64,000 nt of DNA, from assembly GCA_014218235.1 (NCBI GenBank), contig CM024761.1, forward strand, positions 90,149,968-90,213,967, in the 5' to 3' direction. The translations under genes and the position numbers were made by a program. The notes beneath the pieces are model-generated. The model searched no databases and was not told the origin of the DNA. It was given only the letters and a program-made list of their open reading frames with translations. This stretch comes from Colocasia esculenta. Its lineage: Eukaryota; Streptophyta; Magnoliopsida; Alismatales; Araceae. Of this stretch, positions 10,210 to 22,340 are shown in pieces (within the stretch, counting starts at the first letter, position 1; each line of letters begins with the position of its first letter).

Positions 10210-13200
10210 TGTAACGCCCCCCCTCCGACCGCACACATACACATACGTATCACATATCTCACAGCTCTTGATCGGAAGAGGGGTTACACTAACAAACTTC
10301 GTTATGGGCTATCAAATCTATGTAGTGCCCAAGACTAACAAACCATTCCACAAAAGCATCTTTGAAAATTTTATACCTCAACAAAATAACTTAGCATCAA
10401 CACCCCTTATTTATATAAAGCCAAACTTTCTCTTCTAAACCTTTAATAGTACAACAAAACTCTAAAGAGTCACTAATGCTATGCTCTTCTACTTCTTCTT
10501 CTTCATTGTTCGCAGCGGAATTGAGATTCATGTGTAGCTGAGGTTACCTTCACCTTCAATCTGAAAGGGTTGGAGGAAACAAAGGCGTGAGTCGGAAGGA
10601 CTCAGTAGGTGATAGTAAACATAAAGATAGGAGTTTCAAATTGCAGAACTTCAAGAGTATTCAGAAAGTGCATATATGGAACAAACATAATTGCTCATGA
10701 ATTTCATACATAACATAAACATATAGCCCAAATTAATTTCATGACGGGCTCAAACGAATATCAGAACAAAGTCATATTTGTCTTTCAAAATTCAGACCAT
10801 AACTTAATTTGGAAACAAATTCGACAGGCATCACTGCTCTCAAGAGGTTACTATATAGACGTAAATACATCCTCCGTGCCTAGGCGATTACAGCACCTTG
10901 AATCTTGTTCATTGCGTAAGAACGGGGTATAATTATTTTGTTACCCACCATCGTCAGTCCATTGACTTGGATTTACATATGTACAAACTGTCGCCCTCAG
11001 TTGATCACAAGTAGCGGGTGCTACTACAAGTGATCCTAAACCCTCTTTTGAAGAGAACACTGTCTTCATATCATAAATTTCTTTTCATGAGTATAACAGA
11101 GATTGGAAATCGAAAGGTAGTTTTGATTGAGAATAAATACAGATATCTTGGTGACAAAGTTGTTTGGAGTTCAATAATATAAGAAAGACAATTGGTTGAG
11201 ACAGGGTTATGACTCAAGCCAATAACTTTAGAAGATTTGAATCATATAAGAATCCAAAATAAAATGGAGGTCCATAATGGTCATCACAAATTATTCACAT
11301 CTCATGAGGTATTCAAAAATATGAACTCTCAAGTGGTCAAGTTTTATAAACTTAGATACCGAATACTGAAGAATAGACTCAATCGGAGTACTATTCGTAA
11401 TTGACAACTTTAGAAAAAATTCAAGGAAGTTAAGGTACCCAAAGTGGGTGAACTTTGAAGTAATATGACAGTAAATATCAAGGTAATTGAGAGGGTAACT
11501 TCCTTGGATTTTAGGATGAAGTTTAAGCAAGAGTTCTACCATGAAAAGTTGCTGAAATCCAAGGCAGGACAGTAGCTGTCGACAGCCAGGAAGGGGCTGT
11601 CGACAGATGGCACAGACAGAGCTCAGGTTTTCTGACTCTGTGGGTATCTGTCAACAGATGCAAGGGATCTGTCGACAGATCCACACAGTTCAGTTATCCA
11701 GAGTTCAGGAGAACATGCGCCTGTCGATAGCCGCCTGTTCCTCACTCATAAATGACTTAGAATGTACTCTAAACATGCTAACCATGGAACTTATGTATCT
11801 AGGCATGATGTATATCAAATAGAAGAGTCTAATTATAGTTCTCATAGTGGTTTATAAACCGAACAAGCGAGATGAAACGAGAGGTTTGCAATTCAAGCTT
11901 GTCTAGTTAAAAACTAGACATAGTATATTGTTGGAAGTGTGGTCTTGATAGCAATGGTTTATTGGGAGATTCTTGCAATATGGACACTAAAACACAAGAT
12001 ATTTAATGTTCCAAAGCAAGTCTTGGGGTACAAACATCCGAATGGAAAGAAATCACAATATTCTAGGATATCGAAATTTCTAGCAAAACTCTATAACATA
12101 AACTTAGATCATGGGTGGAAGAAGAAGCTAGAAACCTACTTAATCTGTAATAGAAGTGAAGATGCTCCTTGGTAACTATATGATTCCAAAGGTAATTGGA
12201 GAGATCAAACAAAAGAATATGAGATTACAATCTCGTATACAAACTTATCCATGACTTGTTAACGAGCTCAAAGGCCACTTGTGTAAGGCCATGATCTTTC
12301 TAACCAGAGCAGTGGGTAGAAGTATGAGGAGAGGATAGGAACCTATACAATACCTACTTATATCCAATAGAAAGAATTCTGAAAACATACACATGCTACA
12401 ACATGTTCACAGAAGGTGAACAAACAGTTCTGAAGGTGTTTATGAAGTCAAAACTAATGTGTGAGGATCTAAACACCTATACAGGAAATTCTTTAAATCT
12501 TTAGAGGATAAGAATGAGAAAGGAGAAAAGGGATCCTACCAATACACATGATTACCTCTAATCAAAAGTGAAACTAAGCAAGAGGAACTATACAGGTCAT
12601 AGCACAAACAGGAGACATGGTTTCTACGAATGAAGAAACCATGAGCATGTACATAGGAAACTGAGAAGGATTTGAGGTATGCCACCTACTTGACTTGGTG
12701 AAGAATAAAGGTACTTCTTTTCTCCTCAACAGAGGAATCAACAGAAGCAAGGAGAGGGAAACTTGTAGAAATAGCCATGTCAGTTTTAATTGGAGCCGCT
12801 CAACACCTCCAGGAGCACAGCAGCAGCAGCTACAATTACACTGTCTCCAACAGCAACCTTCCCACACATGGTGCTAGCACAGCAACGGTACACAACCCAC
12901 CAACCAGTCATCCACACAGGGGTGAAATCTCACTATAGCAGAAACTTCTTCCCTAAGCAAAGCAGCAGTAGTGGAAGAGAAAACACTTCCACGAAGGTGA
13001 GGGGAAGCTTTTATAAGCTCCCAGCCTTCACACACGCTTGGCACGTCGGCCATGCATGTGTCAAGGTATAAATCTCCCTTAACCACCCAAGGACACCTGC
13101 TCCATGCAAATTTCAAAGGCGACACATATGGGTAAAATGTGGTGATGATCTACCCCATGAAAAGTGGGTTACGTGGCCCCTGATACGTGGGTAGAAAATA

Positions 13201-13677
13201 ACCAAAAAATGGTCACCGTAAATGGTTGATAATTCAACTAGCCAAATTGTCTCCTTGTTTACATATCCTAATGATGTCCAATTGAGTTTAAATTTCAACC
13301 ATAGACTAATAGGAAGGTTTTACAAATTTTCATGATTTTTATTTAATTTTTAGAATTTATTTTCTACTGGGTGAAAAATCGCCCCAAAAATAGTTGCGTC
13401 GGCTAAATCTCAAAATCCGATCATCAAAAATTTTGGATAATTACATATTTGATATCACCACATTTTTCTAAGAATTATGGTGTTCTCAGATTTCATTTTC
13501 GTTACAGTTTTCCGGTGTCGCCCTGTCGGGGTGCGCACCTTTGAGTACGTTACTGGAATAACATTTATTGATGTAAATAAACCCCACATTAGAGTTAATT
13601 ACATCTCATGATAGTAGTTATATTTAACAATCTAATTATTCATAGTTTTCTAGTAAATAGAATTTTCGGGTGTTACA
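10210..13677 (-). repeat. 3' LTR (left copy) of the LARD-like element
   Basis: On the minus strand it runs from TGTAACACCCGAAAAT (13677) to GGGGGGGCGTTACA (10210). A TATAAAAG box is at 13015-13008 on the minus strand. It contains CTGTCGACAG palindromes near 11576-11730. Compared with the right LTR it lacks about 21 bp between two adjacent palindromes near 11720. Confidence 0.92.
11576..11732. repeat. CTGTCGACAG palindrome cluster in left LTR
   Basis: Perfect palindromes CTGTCGACAG at 11576-11585 and 11597-11606, one near 11670, plus one-base variants (CTGTCAACAG, CTGTCGATAG). The two perfect copies are 21 bp apart. Confidence 0.85.
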
Positions 13678-13696
13678 ACTCTCCTCCACTAAAAGA
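13678..13696 (-). other. Polypurine tract of the LARD-like element
   Basis: Minus strand reads CTTTTAGTGGAGGAGAGT directly before the LTR start TGTAACACCC. It resembles the tract of gypsy element 1. Confidence 0.8.
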
Positions 13697-14379
13697 GTCT
13701 GGTCCTCCAAACTCCATGACTAGTTTGGTTGGATTCAAAAATTATGTTTCCATCCTTTTAAATCTTATTTATTCCAGATTTGTCTTTCCAATCTTATCAT
13801 GTTTATTATGTCATATGATACTACCCCAATATCATTTGTTATTATGACCTTGTCAGTTGATAGGGATTTGAGTATTGGCATTTCTAGATATCAAAGAGCC
13901 ATGTTGTGATCATAGGTTCAATTAGATGCAACCTTCACTATGTTCTTTATTTCTGGTAATAGGGTATTATGTATTGAGCAGATCCTTGTTAATAGCATAT
14001 TATACTTAAAGTCTCCCCCACTAAGGAATAACCTTAATCCTTAGAGAGTTATACAAATACATATTCTCTTGGAAAGGCGTAATAAAGTATGAAAGAATGA
14101 TAAGTTTTGTCAATATGATGATAAACAACAAAGATTTTATTTATCTCATAAAGTTTCTAGTACAGAACTTTATAATTCAACTTTACCAAATTACATGGGT
14201 TGTCAAAATTTACTAAGCTTTGATATGCTATAACAATTATACTCAACTGATTCTCGCTATATTCTAGTCCTATTGACTTATACATAAAAATTACTTCCAA
14301 TAACTTCAGTCCATTCTTCTTATGGCTTAAGGTCTTCCTGAACTTTTGTCATTGTTTTGAGAGTGCACAAGACATTCTG

Positions 14380-14780
14380 GGATTCGGTGCTTTAGACTTC
14401 CACACTTCCCATATGCTCTTAGTCTCTGCCAACAATCTTTTTTTTTTTTCACATGGCCCAGTTTGTGATAATATGCACAAACTTCCTTAGATTGTGCCTT
14501 GACATTCTCTTGCTTATTAGTCTTCTTGACTTTTTGCTCTTCTTATTTCGCTTCACCATCTTTTATCAGTTGTTTCTCTTTATTGAAGGAACTGTCCTTT
14601 TCCGTATAGATATTGTAATGCTTACTATTTCTTGGAGATTTGTACTTCTCAAATTTTAATACAGTTTCATTTTCCTTTGATTACCAACTGGAACTACTCG
14701 CTCCAAGAACTGAGCAAAGTTGTTCATTGAATATTGAACCTCTTTCCAACTCATTTCTTTTCTCATCATGCTGGGTGGGC
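14380..14780 (-). pseudogene. gag remnant with broken zinc knuckle
   Basis: On the minus strand, a stretch with a Lys/Arg-rich block (KRNKKSKKSR) is followed by a knuckle-like YGKCGSLKHRIPEC, near 14425-14390. This fits a C-X2-C-X4-H-X4-C zinc knuckle in which the first Cys is Tyr (one G-to-A change). Upstream is a weak SWKEVQYSMNNFAQFLER block as in chromovirus gag. Stops break the frame. This is the only coding trace I found between the LTRs. Confidence 0.45.
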
Positions 14781-15518
14781 AAACAAATTTAACTTTGGTT
14801 AATCTATCATGTAATTTAAATCTCTACTTTTCTAATTCATACTATTAATACAACTGTTATTGTGTGCACCTAGTTACTTGATACATTAACATCCATGATT
14901 AAATGATTCATCTTAGTGGTATAATAATTTAGAATCCAAGAAAATGGGAAAGTCAACGGAAGAATACATCATGAGGATAGTCATAAAATCTATATGATCG
15001 ATTGAACCATTCATTTACTAATTCTTATTTAGAGTTGGAAATAATAACATATCAATGTAAAGGTCATATTAATGTAAAATAAGAGATGAGTAGGTTTGAC
15101 TTTTTCTTCAGTAGGAGAGGGCTCCCTTGGAGAAGTCATATGTGTGTTTATCATTTTTCACTGGACCTTGGATTCTTAGCATTCTACTAGGTTTATTTGA
15201 ATTATGAGACTTTCAGGTAGGCCAAATTGTGAGAAATTAGAAAGACGGTATTTTGATGGAATTGCCAAAATTGCGTTTTTCTTCTTCGGTGGGAGAGTTG
15301 ACTTTTTATTGGTAAGAGATATAATTTTTCTGACATTTTTATTGGATTCAAGTGGGGGTACTTCCTTATTTACATGTAATATCTTAAGTAAATGAAACAT
15401 CAAATTATAACATTTACTTAAATGATATGGAATGTAAATAAGGTATGAGTTTCCAGTCTTACAAGGGTTCCTGCTAACACTTCTGACTGAAGAAGGACCA
15501 GTTCATCACAGACTGGTG

Positions 15519-15700
15519 TCTGTCGACAGCTAGGAAGTGGCTGTCGACAGATAGCAACAGACAGAGTTTGGTTTGATGGTTCTGATACTACCTGTCGACA
15601 GCTATAAGTTGGTTGTCGACAGATAGCCACAGTTCCAGTTAATTGGAGTTCTGGAAGACTGGGCCTGTCGACAGCTATGAGCTGCCTATCGACAACCACC
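15519..15700. repeat. CTGTCGACAG palindrome cluster and LTR-like segment inside the internal region
   Basis: About 15420-15950 resembles the palindrome-bearing middle of the LTRs (same order: palindromes, AAATGACTT, GTCTAG). Palindromes lie near 15529, 15551, 15604, 15624 and 15672. An LTR-derived segment therefore seems to lie within the internal region, perhaps from an older rearrangement. Confidence 0.6.
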
Positions 15701-16155
15701 AGTTCTTCTCCCATAAATGACTTTGTATTCACTTTAAAGACTCTAACCATAAAATCTATGAATCAAGGCATGAATTATTCCAAATGTAAGAACCTAATTG
15801 TAATCTCCACAGTTGATTTAATTGCTAAACAAGCAAGATTAAACTTGATGTTACAATCCATACTTGTCTAGCTAGAAACTAAGCAGGATGTAGTGCTGAA
15901 TGTATAGTCATGTTAACCATGGTTTGATGTGAATTGACTACATTGTTTCATTTGATTTGATCATAGTCTTGGCCTCTTAAGTTTTAATTGATCAATACCT
16001 ATTCACCAATCTCTAGAAATTCATTCTATACACAAGATAATCTATATCCAATTTTACTTATCTAGCTTAACCTCCGGCTTTCTACCCATCCTCACAAGTC
16101 ACTACAGGATGTTGAAGACCAATACTCTATAGTATTTGGATCCTCAATTGACTTT

Positions 16156-16167
16156 GCTCTGATACCA
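16156..16167 (-). other. Primer-binding site (initiator Met tRNA)
   Basis: Minus strand reads TGGTATCAGAGC, the standard plant LTR-retrotransposon primer site, 3 nt from the end of the 5' LTR at 16171. It fixes the element's orientation. Confidence 0.9.
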
Positions 16168-16170
16168 CCT

Positions 16171-19100
16171 TGTAATGCCCCCCCTCCGACCGCACACATA
16201 CACATACGTATCACATATCTCACAGCTCTTGATCGGAAGAGGGGTTACACTAACAAACTTCGTTATGGGCTATCAAATCTATGTAGTGCCCAAGACTAAC
16301 AAACCATTCCACAAAAGCATCTTTGAAAATTTTATACCTCAACAAAATAACTTAGCAACAACACCCCTTATTTACATAAATCCAAACTTTCTCTTCTAAA
16401 CCTTTAATAATACAACAAAACTCTAAAGAGTCACTAAAGCTATGCTCTTCTACTTCTTCTTCTTCATTGTTCGCAGCGGAATTGAGATTCATGTGTAGCT
16501 GAGGTTACCTTCACCTTCAATCTGAAAGGGTTGGAGGAAACAAAGGCGTGAGTCGGAAGGACTCAGTAGGTGACAGTAAACATAAAGATAGGAGTTTCAA
16601 ATTGCAGAACTTCAAGAGTATTCAGAAAGTGCATATATGGAACAAACATAATTGCTCATGAATTTCATACATAACATAAACATATAGCCCAAATTAATTT
16701 CATGACGGGCTCAAACGAATATCAGAACAAAGTCATATTTGTCTTTCAAATTTAGACCATAACTTAATTTGGAAACAAATTCGACAGGCATCACTGCTCT
16801 CAAGAGGTTACTATATAGACGTAAATACATCCTCCGTGCCTAGGCGATTACAGCACCTTGGATCTTGTTCATTGCGCAAGAATGGGGTATAATTATTTTG
16901 TTACCCACCATCGTCAGTCCATTGACTTGGATTTACATACGTACAAACTGTCGCCCTCAGCTGATCACAAGTAGCGGGTGCTACTAAAAGTGATCCTAAA
17001 CCCTCTTTTGAAGAGAACACTGTCTTCATATCATAAATTTCTTTTCATGAGCATAACAGAGATTGGAAATCGAAAGGTAGTTTTGATTGAGAATAAATAC
17101 AGATATCTTGGTGACAAAGTTGTTTGAAGTTCAATAATATAAGAAAGACAATTGGTTGAGACAGGTTATGACTCAAGCCAATAACTTCAGAAGATTTGAA
17201 TCATATAAGAATCCAAAAGAAAATGGAGATCCATAATGGTCATCACAAATTATTCACATATCATGAGGTATTCAAACATATGAACTCTCAAGTGGTCAAG
17301 TTTTATAAACTTAGATACCGAATACTGAAGAATAGACTCAATCGGAGTACTATTCGTAATTGACAACTTTAGAAACAATTCAAGGAAAGTTAAGGTACCC
17401 AAAGTGGGTGAACTTTGAAGTAATATGACAGTAAATATCAAGGTAATTGAGAGGGTAACTTCCTTGGCTTTTAGGATGAAGTTTAAGCAAGAGTTCTACC
17501 ATGAAAAGTTGCTGAAATCCAAGGCAGGACAGTAGCTGTCGACAGCCAGGAAGGGGTTGTCGATAGATGGCACAGACAGAGCTCAGGTTTGCTGGCTCTG
17601 TGGGTATCTGTCGATAGAGGCAAGGGATCTGTCGACAGATCCACACAGTCCAGTTATCCAGAGTTAGGAGAACATGCGCCTGTCGACAGATTTGGGCTGC
17701 CTGTCGACAGCCGCCTGTTCCTCACTCATAAATGACTTAGAATGTACTCTAAACATGCTAAACATGGAACCTATGTATCTAGGCATGATGTATATCAAAT
17801 AGAAGAGTCTAATTATAGTTCTCATAGTGGTTTATAAACCGAACAAGCGAGATGAAACGAGAGGTTTGCAATTCAAGCTTGTCTAGTTAAAAACTAGACA
17901 TAGTATATTGTTGGAAGTGTGGTCTTGATAGCAATGGTTTATTGGGAGATTCTTGCAATATGGCACTAAAACACAAGATATTTAATGTTCCAAATCAAGG
18001 CTTGGGGTACAAACATCCGAATGGAAAGAAATCACAATATTCTAGGATATCGAAATTTCTAGCAAAACTCTATAACATAAACTTAGATCATGGGTGGAAG
18101 AAGAAGCTAGAAACCTACTTAATCTGTAATAGAAGTGAAGATGCTCCTTGGTAACTATATGATTCCAAAGGTAATTGGAGAGATCAAACAAAAGAATCTG
18201 AGATTACAATCTCGTATACAAACTTATCCATGACCTGTTAACGAGCTCAAAGGCCACTTGTGTAAGGCCATGATCTTTCTAACCAGAGCAGTGGGTAGAA
18301 GTATGAGGAGAGGATAGGAACCTATACAATACCTACTTATATCCAATAGGATGAATTCTGAAAACATACACATGCTACAACATGTTCACAGAAGGTGAAC
18401 AAACAATTCTGAAGGTGTTTATGAAGTCAAAACTGATGTGTGAGGATCTAAACACCTATACAGGAAATTCTTTAACATCTTTAGAGGATAAGAATGAGAA
18501 AGGAGAAAAGGGATCCTACCAATACACATGATTACCTCTAATCAAAAGTGAAACTAAGCAAGAGGAACTATACAGGTCATAGCGCAAACAGGAGACATGG
18601 TTTCTACGAATGAAGAAACTATGAGCATGTACATAGGAAACTGAGAAGGATTTGAGGTATGCCACCTACTTGACTTGGTGAAGAATAAAGGTACTTCTTT
18701 TCTCCTCAACAGAGGAATCAACAGAAGCAAGGAGAGGGAACCTTGTAGAAATAGCTATGTCAGTTTTAATTGGAGCCGCTCAACACCTCCAGGAGCACAA
18801 CAACAGCAACTACAATTACACTGTCTCCAGCAGCAACCTTCCCACACAAGGTGCTAGCACAGCAACAGTACACAACCCACCAACCAGTCATCCACACAGG
18901 GGTGAAATCTCACTACAGAAGAAACTTCTTCCCTAAGCAAAGCAGCAGCAGTGGAAGAGAAAACACTTCCACGAAGGTGAGGGGAAGCTTTTATAAGCTC
19001 CCAGCCTTCACACACGCTTGGCACGTCGGCCATGCATGTGTCAAGGTATAAATCCCCCTTAACCACCCAAGGACACTTGTCCATGCAACTTCCAAAGGTG

Positions 19101-19655
19101 ACACATATGGGTAAAACGTGGTGATGATCTACCCCATGAAAAGTGGGTTACGTGGACCTTGATACGTGGGTAGAAAATAACCCAAAAATGGTCACCGTAA
19201 ATGGTTGATAATTCAACTAGCCAAATTGTCTCCTTGTTTACCTATCCTAATGATGTCCAATTGATTTGAAATTTCAACCATAGACTAATAGGAAGGTTTT
19301 ACAAATTTTCATGATTTTTATTTAATTTTTAGAATTTATTTTCTACTGGGTGAAAAATTGCCCCAAAAATAGTTGTGTCGGCTAAATCTCAAAGTCCGAT
19401 CGTCAAAAATTTTGAATAATTACATATTTGATATCACTACATTTTTTTAAGAATTATGGTGTTCTCAGATTTCATTTTCGTTATAGTTTTCCGGTGTCGC
19501 CTGTCGGGGTGCACACCTCTGAGTACGTTACTGGAATAACATTTATTGATGTAAATAAACCCTACATTTGAGTTAATTACATCTCATGATAGTAGTTATA
19601 TTTAACAATCTAATTATTCATAGTTTTCTAGTAAGTAGAATTTTCGGGTGTTACA
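16171..19655 (-). repeat. 5' LTR (right copy) of the LARD-like element
   Basis: Nearly identical to 10210-13677. Minus strand starts TGTAACACCCGAAAATTC at 19655 and ends GGGGGGGCATTACA at 16171. TATAAAAG is at 18995-18988 on the minus strand, so transcription would run leftward. Palindromes CTGTCGACAG lie around 17537-17715. Confidence 0.92.
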
Positions 19656-19660
19656 GGAAC
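19656..19660. repeat. Target-site duplication GGAAC, right copy
   Basis: Matches 10205-10209 exactly and follows the LTR end TTACA. Confidence 0.95.
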
Positions 19661-20358
19661 TGGCGGCTGTCGATAGACAGGAGGTACCTGTCGACAGGCC
19701 CAGGCTTCCAGAACTCCAAGTTGCTGGAAACAGCAGTAGCTGTCGACAGATGGTCCCTGTCTGTTGACAGACGCACTGCCCTGTCAACAGACAGACCATG
19801 CCTGTCGATAGGCACTGTCTTAGAACTAGAAATTATCTTTTGGTTGCTTGCACCTGTCGATAGCCACTTCCTGGCTGTCGACAACCCCTGTTCTAGCCAA
19901 TGTTCCAGCACCTTTCTTTGCCTAGCCTTTGGTTAACACTACATGCTATTAGCCTAGCAAGTTACCATCTTATTTTTCTTGGGTATTCACTGCTATATCA
20001 CTACAAGAATCATCCACATTGTGTCATTTACCCTTCTTTCAATTATTCTTGAAGTTGCCAATTACAAATGATACCCAGCTGATTCTATTTCCCTGTGTTC
20101 AGTAACTGAATGCATAAGACTTTGATGTCCTGAGAGTTTGAAGGTTTGAGTACCCTGCTGATTATGAATAACCAGTGATGACAATTCTTGGGTCCCTGGA
20201 CCCCACATGAGTAATATGCTTATGCAAATAGGGCTAGTCCAGTCTTGGGAGGAGCACCTGAATTCATTTACGGGTCATACAGAATGATAAAGGACAACGG
20301 GATGTTTGGCATTGCATCAATACTGCTTGATTATAGTCATCATGTTACTTGTCCTATG

Positions 20359-20418
<60 letters not shown>

Positions 20419-20880
20419 CCAGAATATGAGATTCACTGTGAACTCCTGATCATATTTGTATTTTAGTAATACTATTTCGAATTCACTGTCCTGTTAAGAT
20501 GTTTAACTGTCCTTCTTTATTATCCTGTCAAGTCCTTACCTTGATCATCATAAAGTTTAATCCTTTTGATTTGAGGATTTGAATTCTACTGGGCTAGTTA
20601 GCTCACACATCCTACCTTTTTCAAGTGACCAAGATGGGGGTGAAGCTTAAGGGGAATGGTGTGCTGAGAGAATTTTCCTACTTCAAGAAGCTAGCTGTTT
20701 TGTTTTCTTTAGTGTTGAATGCTTGGATTGTAAAGTAATGAAGTTACTCCTCACCTAGACTGTATCGAGGAGTATTATGTAATAATGCTTCCGCTAAATT
20801 AGCTATGAATGGATAGACACTAGTTTTATTCTCTTGCCTAATATCTGTCATTTCCAATAAATAGACTTTTATTAGGACGT
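19661..20880 (+). repeat. 3' LTR of gypsy element 1, second part
   Basis: Continuation of the LTR begun at 8827. It opens with its own CTGTCGACAG palindrome cluster (19665-19885), the counterpart of the clusters in the LARD-like LTRs. Near 20220-20310 it shares a block (GGGAGGAGCACC, then GATGTTTGGCATTGCATC) with solo LTR A near 45560-45640. A (TA)n run interrupts it at 20362-20415. I could not find a clean ...ACA end; the last LTR-like sequence fades near the microsatellite at 20882. Confidence 0.65.
20362..20415. repeat. (TA)n microsatellite
   Basis: An uninterrupted run of about 27 TA dinucleotides within the gypsy LTR. Confidence 0.95.
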
Positions 20881-20881
20881 G

Positions 20882-20945
<64 letters not shown>

Positions 20946-20946
20946 T
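20882..20946. repeat. (TA)n(GA)n compound microsatellite
   Basis: About 12 TA units followed by about 20 GA units with one interruption. Confidence 0.95.
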
Positions 20947-21039
20947 TATACTTGGTGCACACCACCAAGTATTACTCATATATATAATATATCTATATAT
21001 TATCTACACATGTATGTTGTATATATCTATATCTTAATC

Positions 21040-21160
21040 TAGTACGGTGGTTCCGCACCACCGTACTATACGAAGGCGTGCGAAACGTGCGTGAGGTGTG
21101 CCATTTTTTTTTTAATCTGCTCCTTTGGATCTAGTACGGTGGCGCCGCACTGCCATACTA
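21040..21160. repeat. Two copies of a TAGTACGGTGG hairpin
   Basis: Copy 1 (21040-21068) is a perfect 11-bp inverted repeat, TAGTACGGTGG/CCACCGTACTA, with a 7-nt loop. Copy 2 (21132-21160) has the same left arm and a two-mismatch right arm. They are 92 bp apart in AT-rich DNA. No element boundary was recognised. Confidence 0.75.
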
Positions 21161-21341
21161 TAGACTTACTCTATATCTATATATCTATGTATAATATATA
21201 TATATATATATATATATCTATGTATATTATATGTATCTATATATATAATATTTATACATATATGTCCATATATATTTTATATATCCTTATATATATTTAT
21301 ATATATACATATATTCTATGTATTTATATATCTATGTATAT

Positions 21342-21780
21342 AGGGCTGTTCAAAATTGGGTTCAAACCGAAAAACCGAACCGAATCGGCCGGTTCGGTTC
21401 GGGTTGGGTCCTTATGTAGTTCAGTTCAGTTTCATTTTTTGAAACCGAATAAACCGATTATATATATAATATATATATATTTTACTCAAACAAAGGATAG
21501 CACAGTTGGTTCCCGTAGGGCCCGCATGGGCGGGAGCATTTTCCACTGGCGCTGGTTCGAAACCGGCCTCCCCCCTGAAAGGATATTTTGTAAAAAATAG
21601 TGAACTTTTACCAAAAAGTATGGCAACACTGGGTTTCGAACCCAGGACCTGGCTGAGAGAGTGTAGCGCCTTGGCCGTCGCGGCAGGCATGCAGTTGCGA
21701 TCTAATAGTTTGGTTCAGTTCGAGTTCACCTTGAATTCGGTTCGGTTCGGGTTGCTTCAGTTTTGTATATGTTCAGCCCT
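21342..21780. mobile_element. Small hAT-type MITE with GGTTCGGTT-rich ends
   Basis: Ends are AGGGCTGTTCA and TGTTCAGCCCT, with a 7-bp perfect terminal inverted repeat. It is flanked by the 8-bp repeat ATGTATAT (21334-21341 and 21781-21788), as expected for hAT, though the flanks are AT-repeat DNA and weaken that evidence. Both subterminal regions are rich in CCGAACCGAA/TTCGGTTCGG. Two SINE-like segments occupy its centre. Confidence 0.65.
21495..21690. mobile_element. Two tRNA-derived SINE-like segments, tail to tail
   Basis: Plus-strand segment: pol III A box TAGCACAGTTGG (21498-21509) and B box GGTTCGAAACC (21554-21564), 45 nt apart. Minus-strand segment: B box GGTTCGAAACC at 21642-21632 with a weaker A box further right near 21675. 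Between them is A/T-rich sequence that could be the two tails. They interrupt the MITE. Neither folds into a standard tRNA that I can see. Confidence 0.5.
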
Positions 21781-21788
21781 ATGTATAT

Positions 21789-22340
21789 GTATATGTATAT
21801 CTATATATCTCTGTATAATAACTATATCTATATCTATATCTATATATGTACTTATAGGTATATACTAATATATATATTAAACTTTACTTGTATATATATA
21901 TATATTTTATTATTTAGATACTAATACTTTGATAATAAAAAAATTAATGACTATTTAGCAAAAAACTATTGCGGTGTTCACATATTAAATAATTATTTAA
22001 TATATATGAATATAAATAATTTTAAAAATAGTTCCATATATAATTATATATATATGTTTGTAGAGAAAATAAATAGATATAATTAATTCTTACTAAATAC
22101 ATATAGAATAGTTAAATATATAATAATTATATTTATTTACATGGGTATTAACACCACCATTCACCAGTTTTTGCCCAAAAAAAAGAAAATGATTTAGTAA
22201 CACCATTTGGTAACACATTAAAGTAACACACCAATCCAAATGTACCACAACCTCATCATTTATGAAGTGTTTTTAATTTTTTTTATTTCAATTGTTGATG
22301 TAGCATAATTTTAATAATGATGTTATAAAATTATTTCTCA
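21789..22340. other. AT-rich stretch without recognised features
   Basis: Mostly TA-rich sequence with no open frame of note and no recognised element. It ends before two long poly-C tracts (22365-22378 and 22418-22429) that sit in an approximately 58-bp local duplication (TTCCCGCCATCCTCTTC at 22394 and 22452). Confidence 0.6.

Larger units (their letters stand above)
10210..19655 (-). mobile_element. Complete non-autonomous LTR retrotransposon (LARD-like, gypsy-type)
   Basis: Two very long, nearly identical LTRs (10210-13677 and 16171-19655) flank a 2.49 kb internal region. The 5' LTR is on the right. A primer-binding site matching initiator-Met tRNA (TGGTATCAGAGC) lies 3 nt inside it, and a polypurine tract lies at the left LTR. 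The 5-bp duplication GGAAC is perfect. The internal region has no pol, only a gag zinc-knuckle remnant, so the element must have moved with proteins from another element. The LTR start is related to that of gypsy LTR 1, which is also its insertion target. Scattered substitutions between the LTRs suggest a moderately recent insertion. Confidence 0.92.

Noticed and set aside
20000..20011. CACTACAAGAA, which looks like a CACTA start
   Set aside because: No subterminal repeats, its 3-bp flank (TAT) does not match the flank at 24656 (CAT), and it lies in the gypsy LTR.
21498..21564. tRNA gene (A and B boxes present)
   Set aside because: The sequence between and around the boxes does not form an acceptor stem or anticodon arm; better read as a SINE head.
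21091..21600. Open frame rich in Tyr/Ile in the TA-repeat region
   Set aside because: Product of TA microsatellite translation; no gene support.
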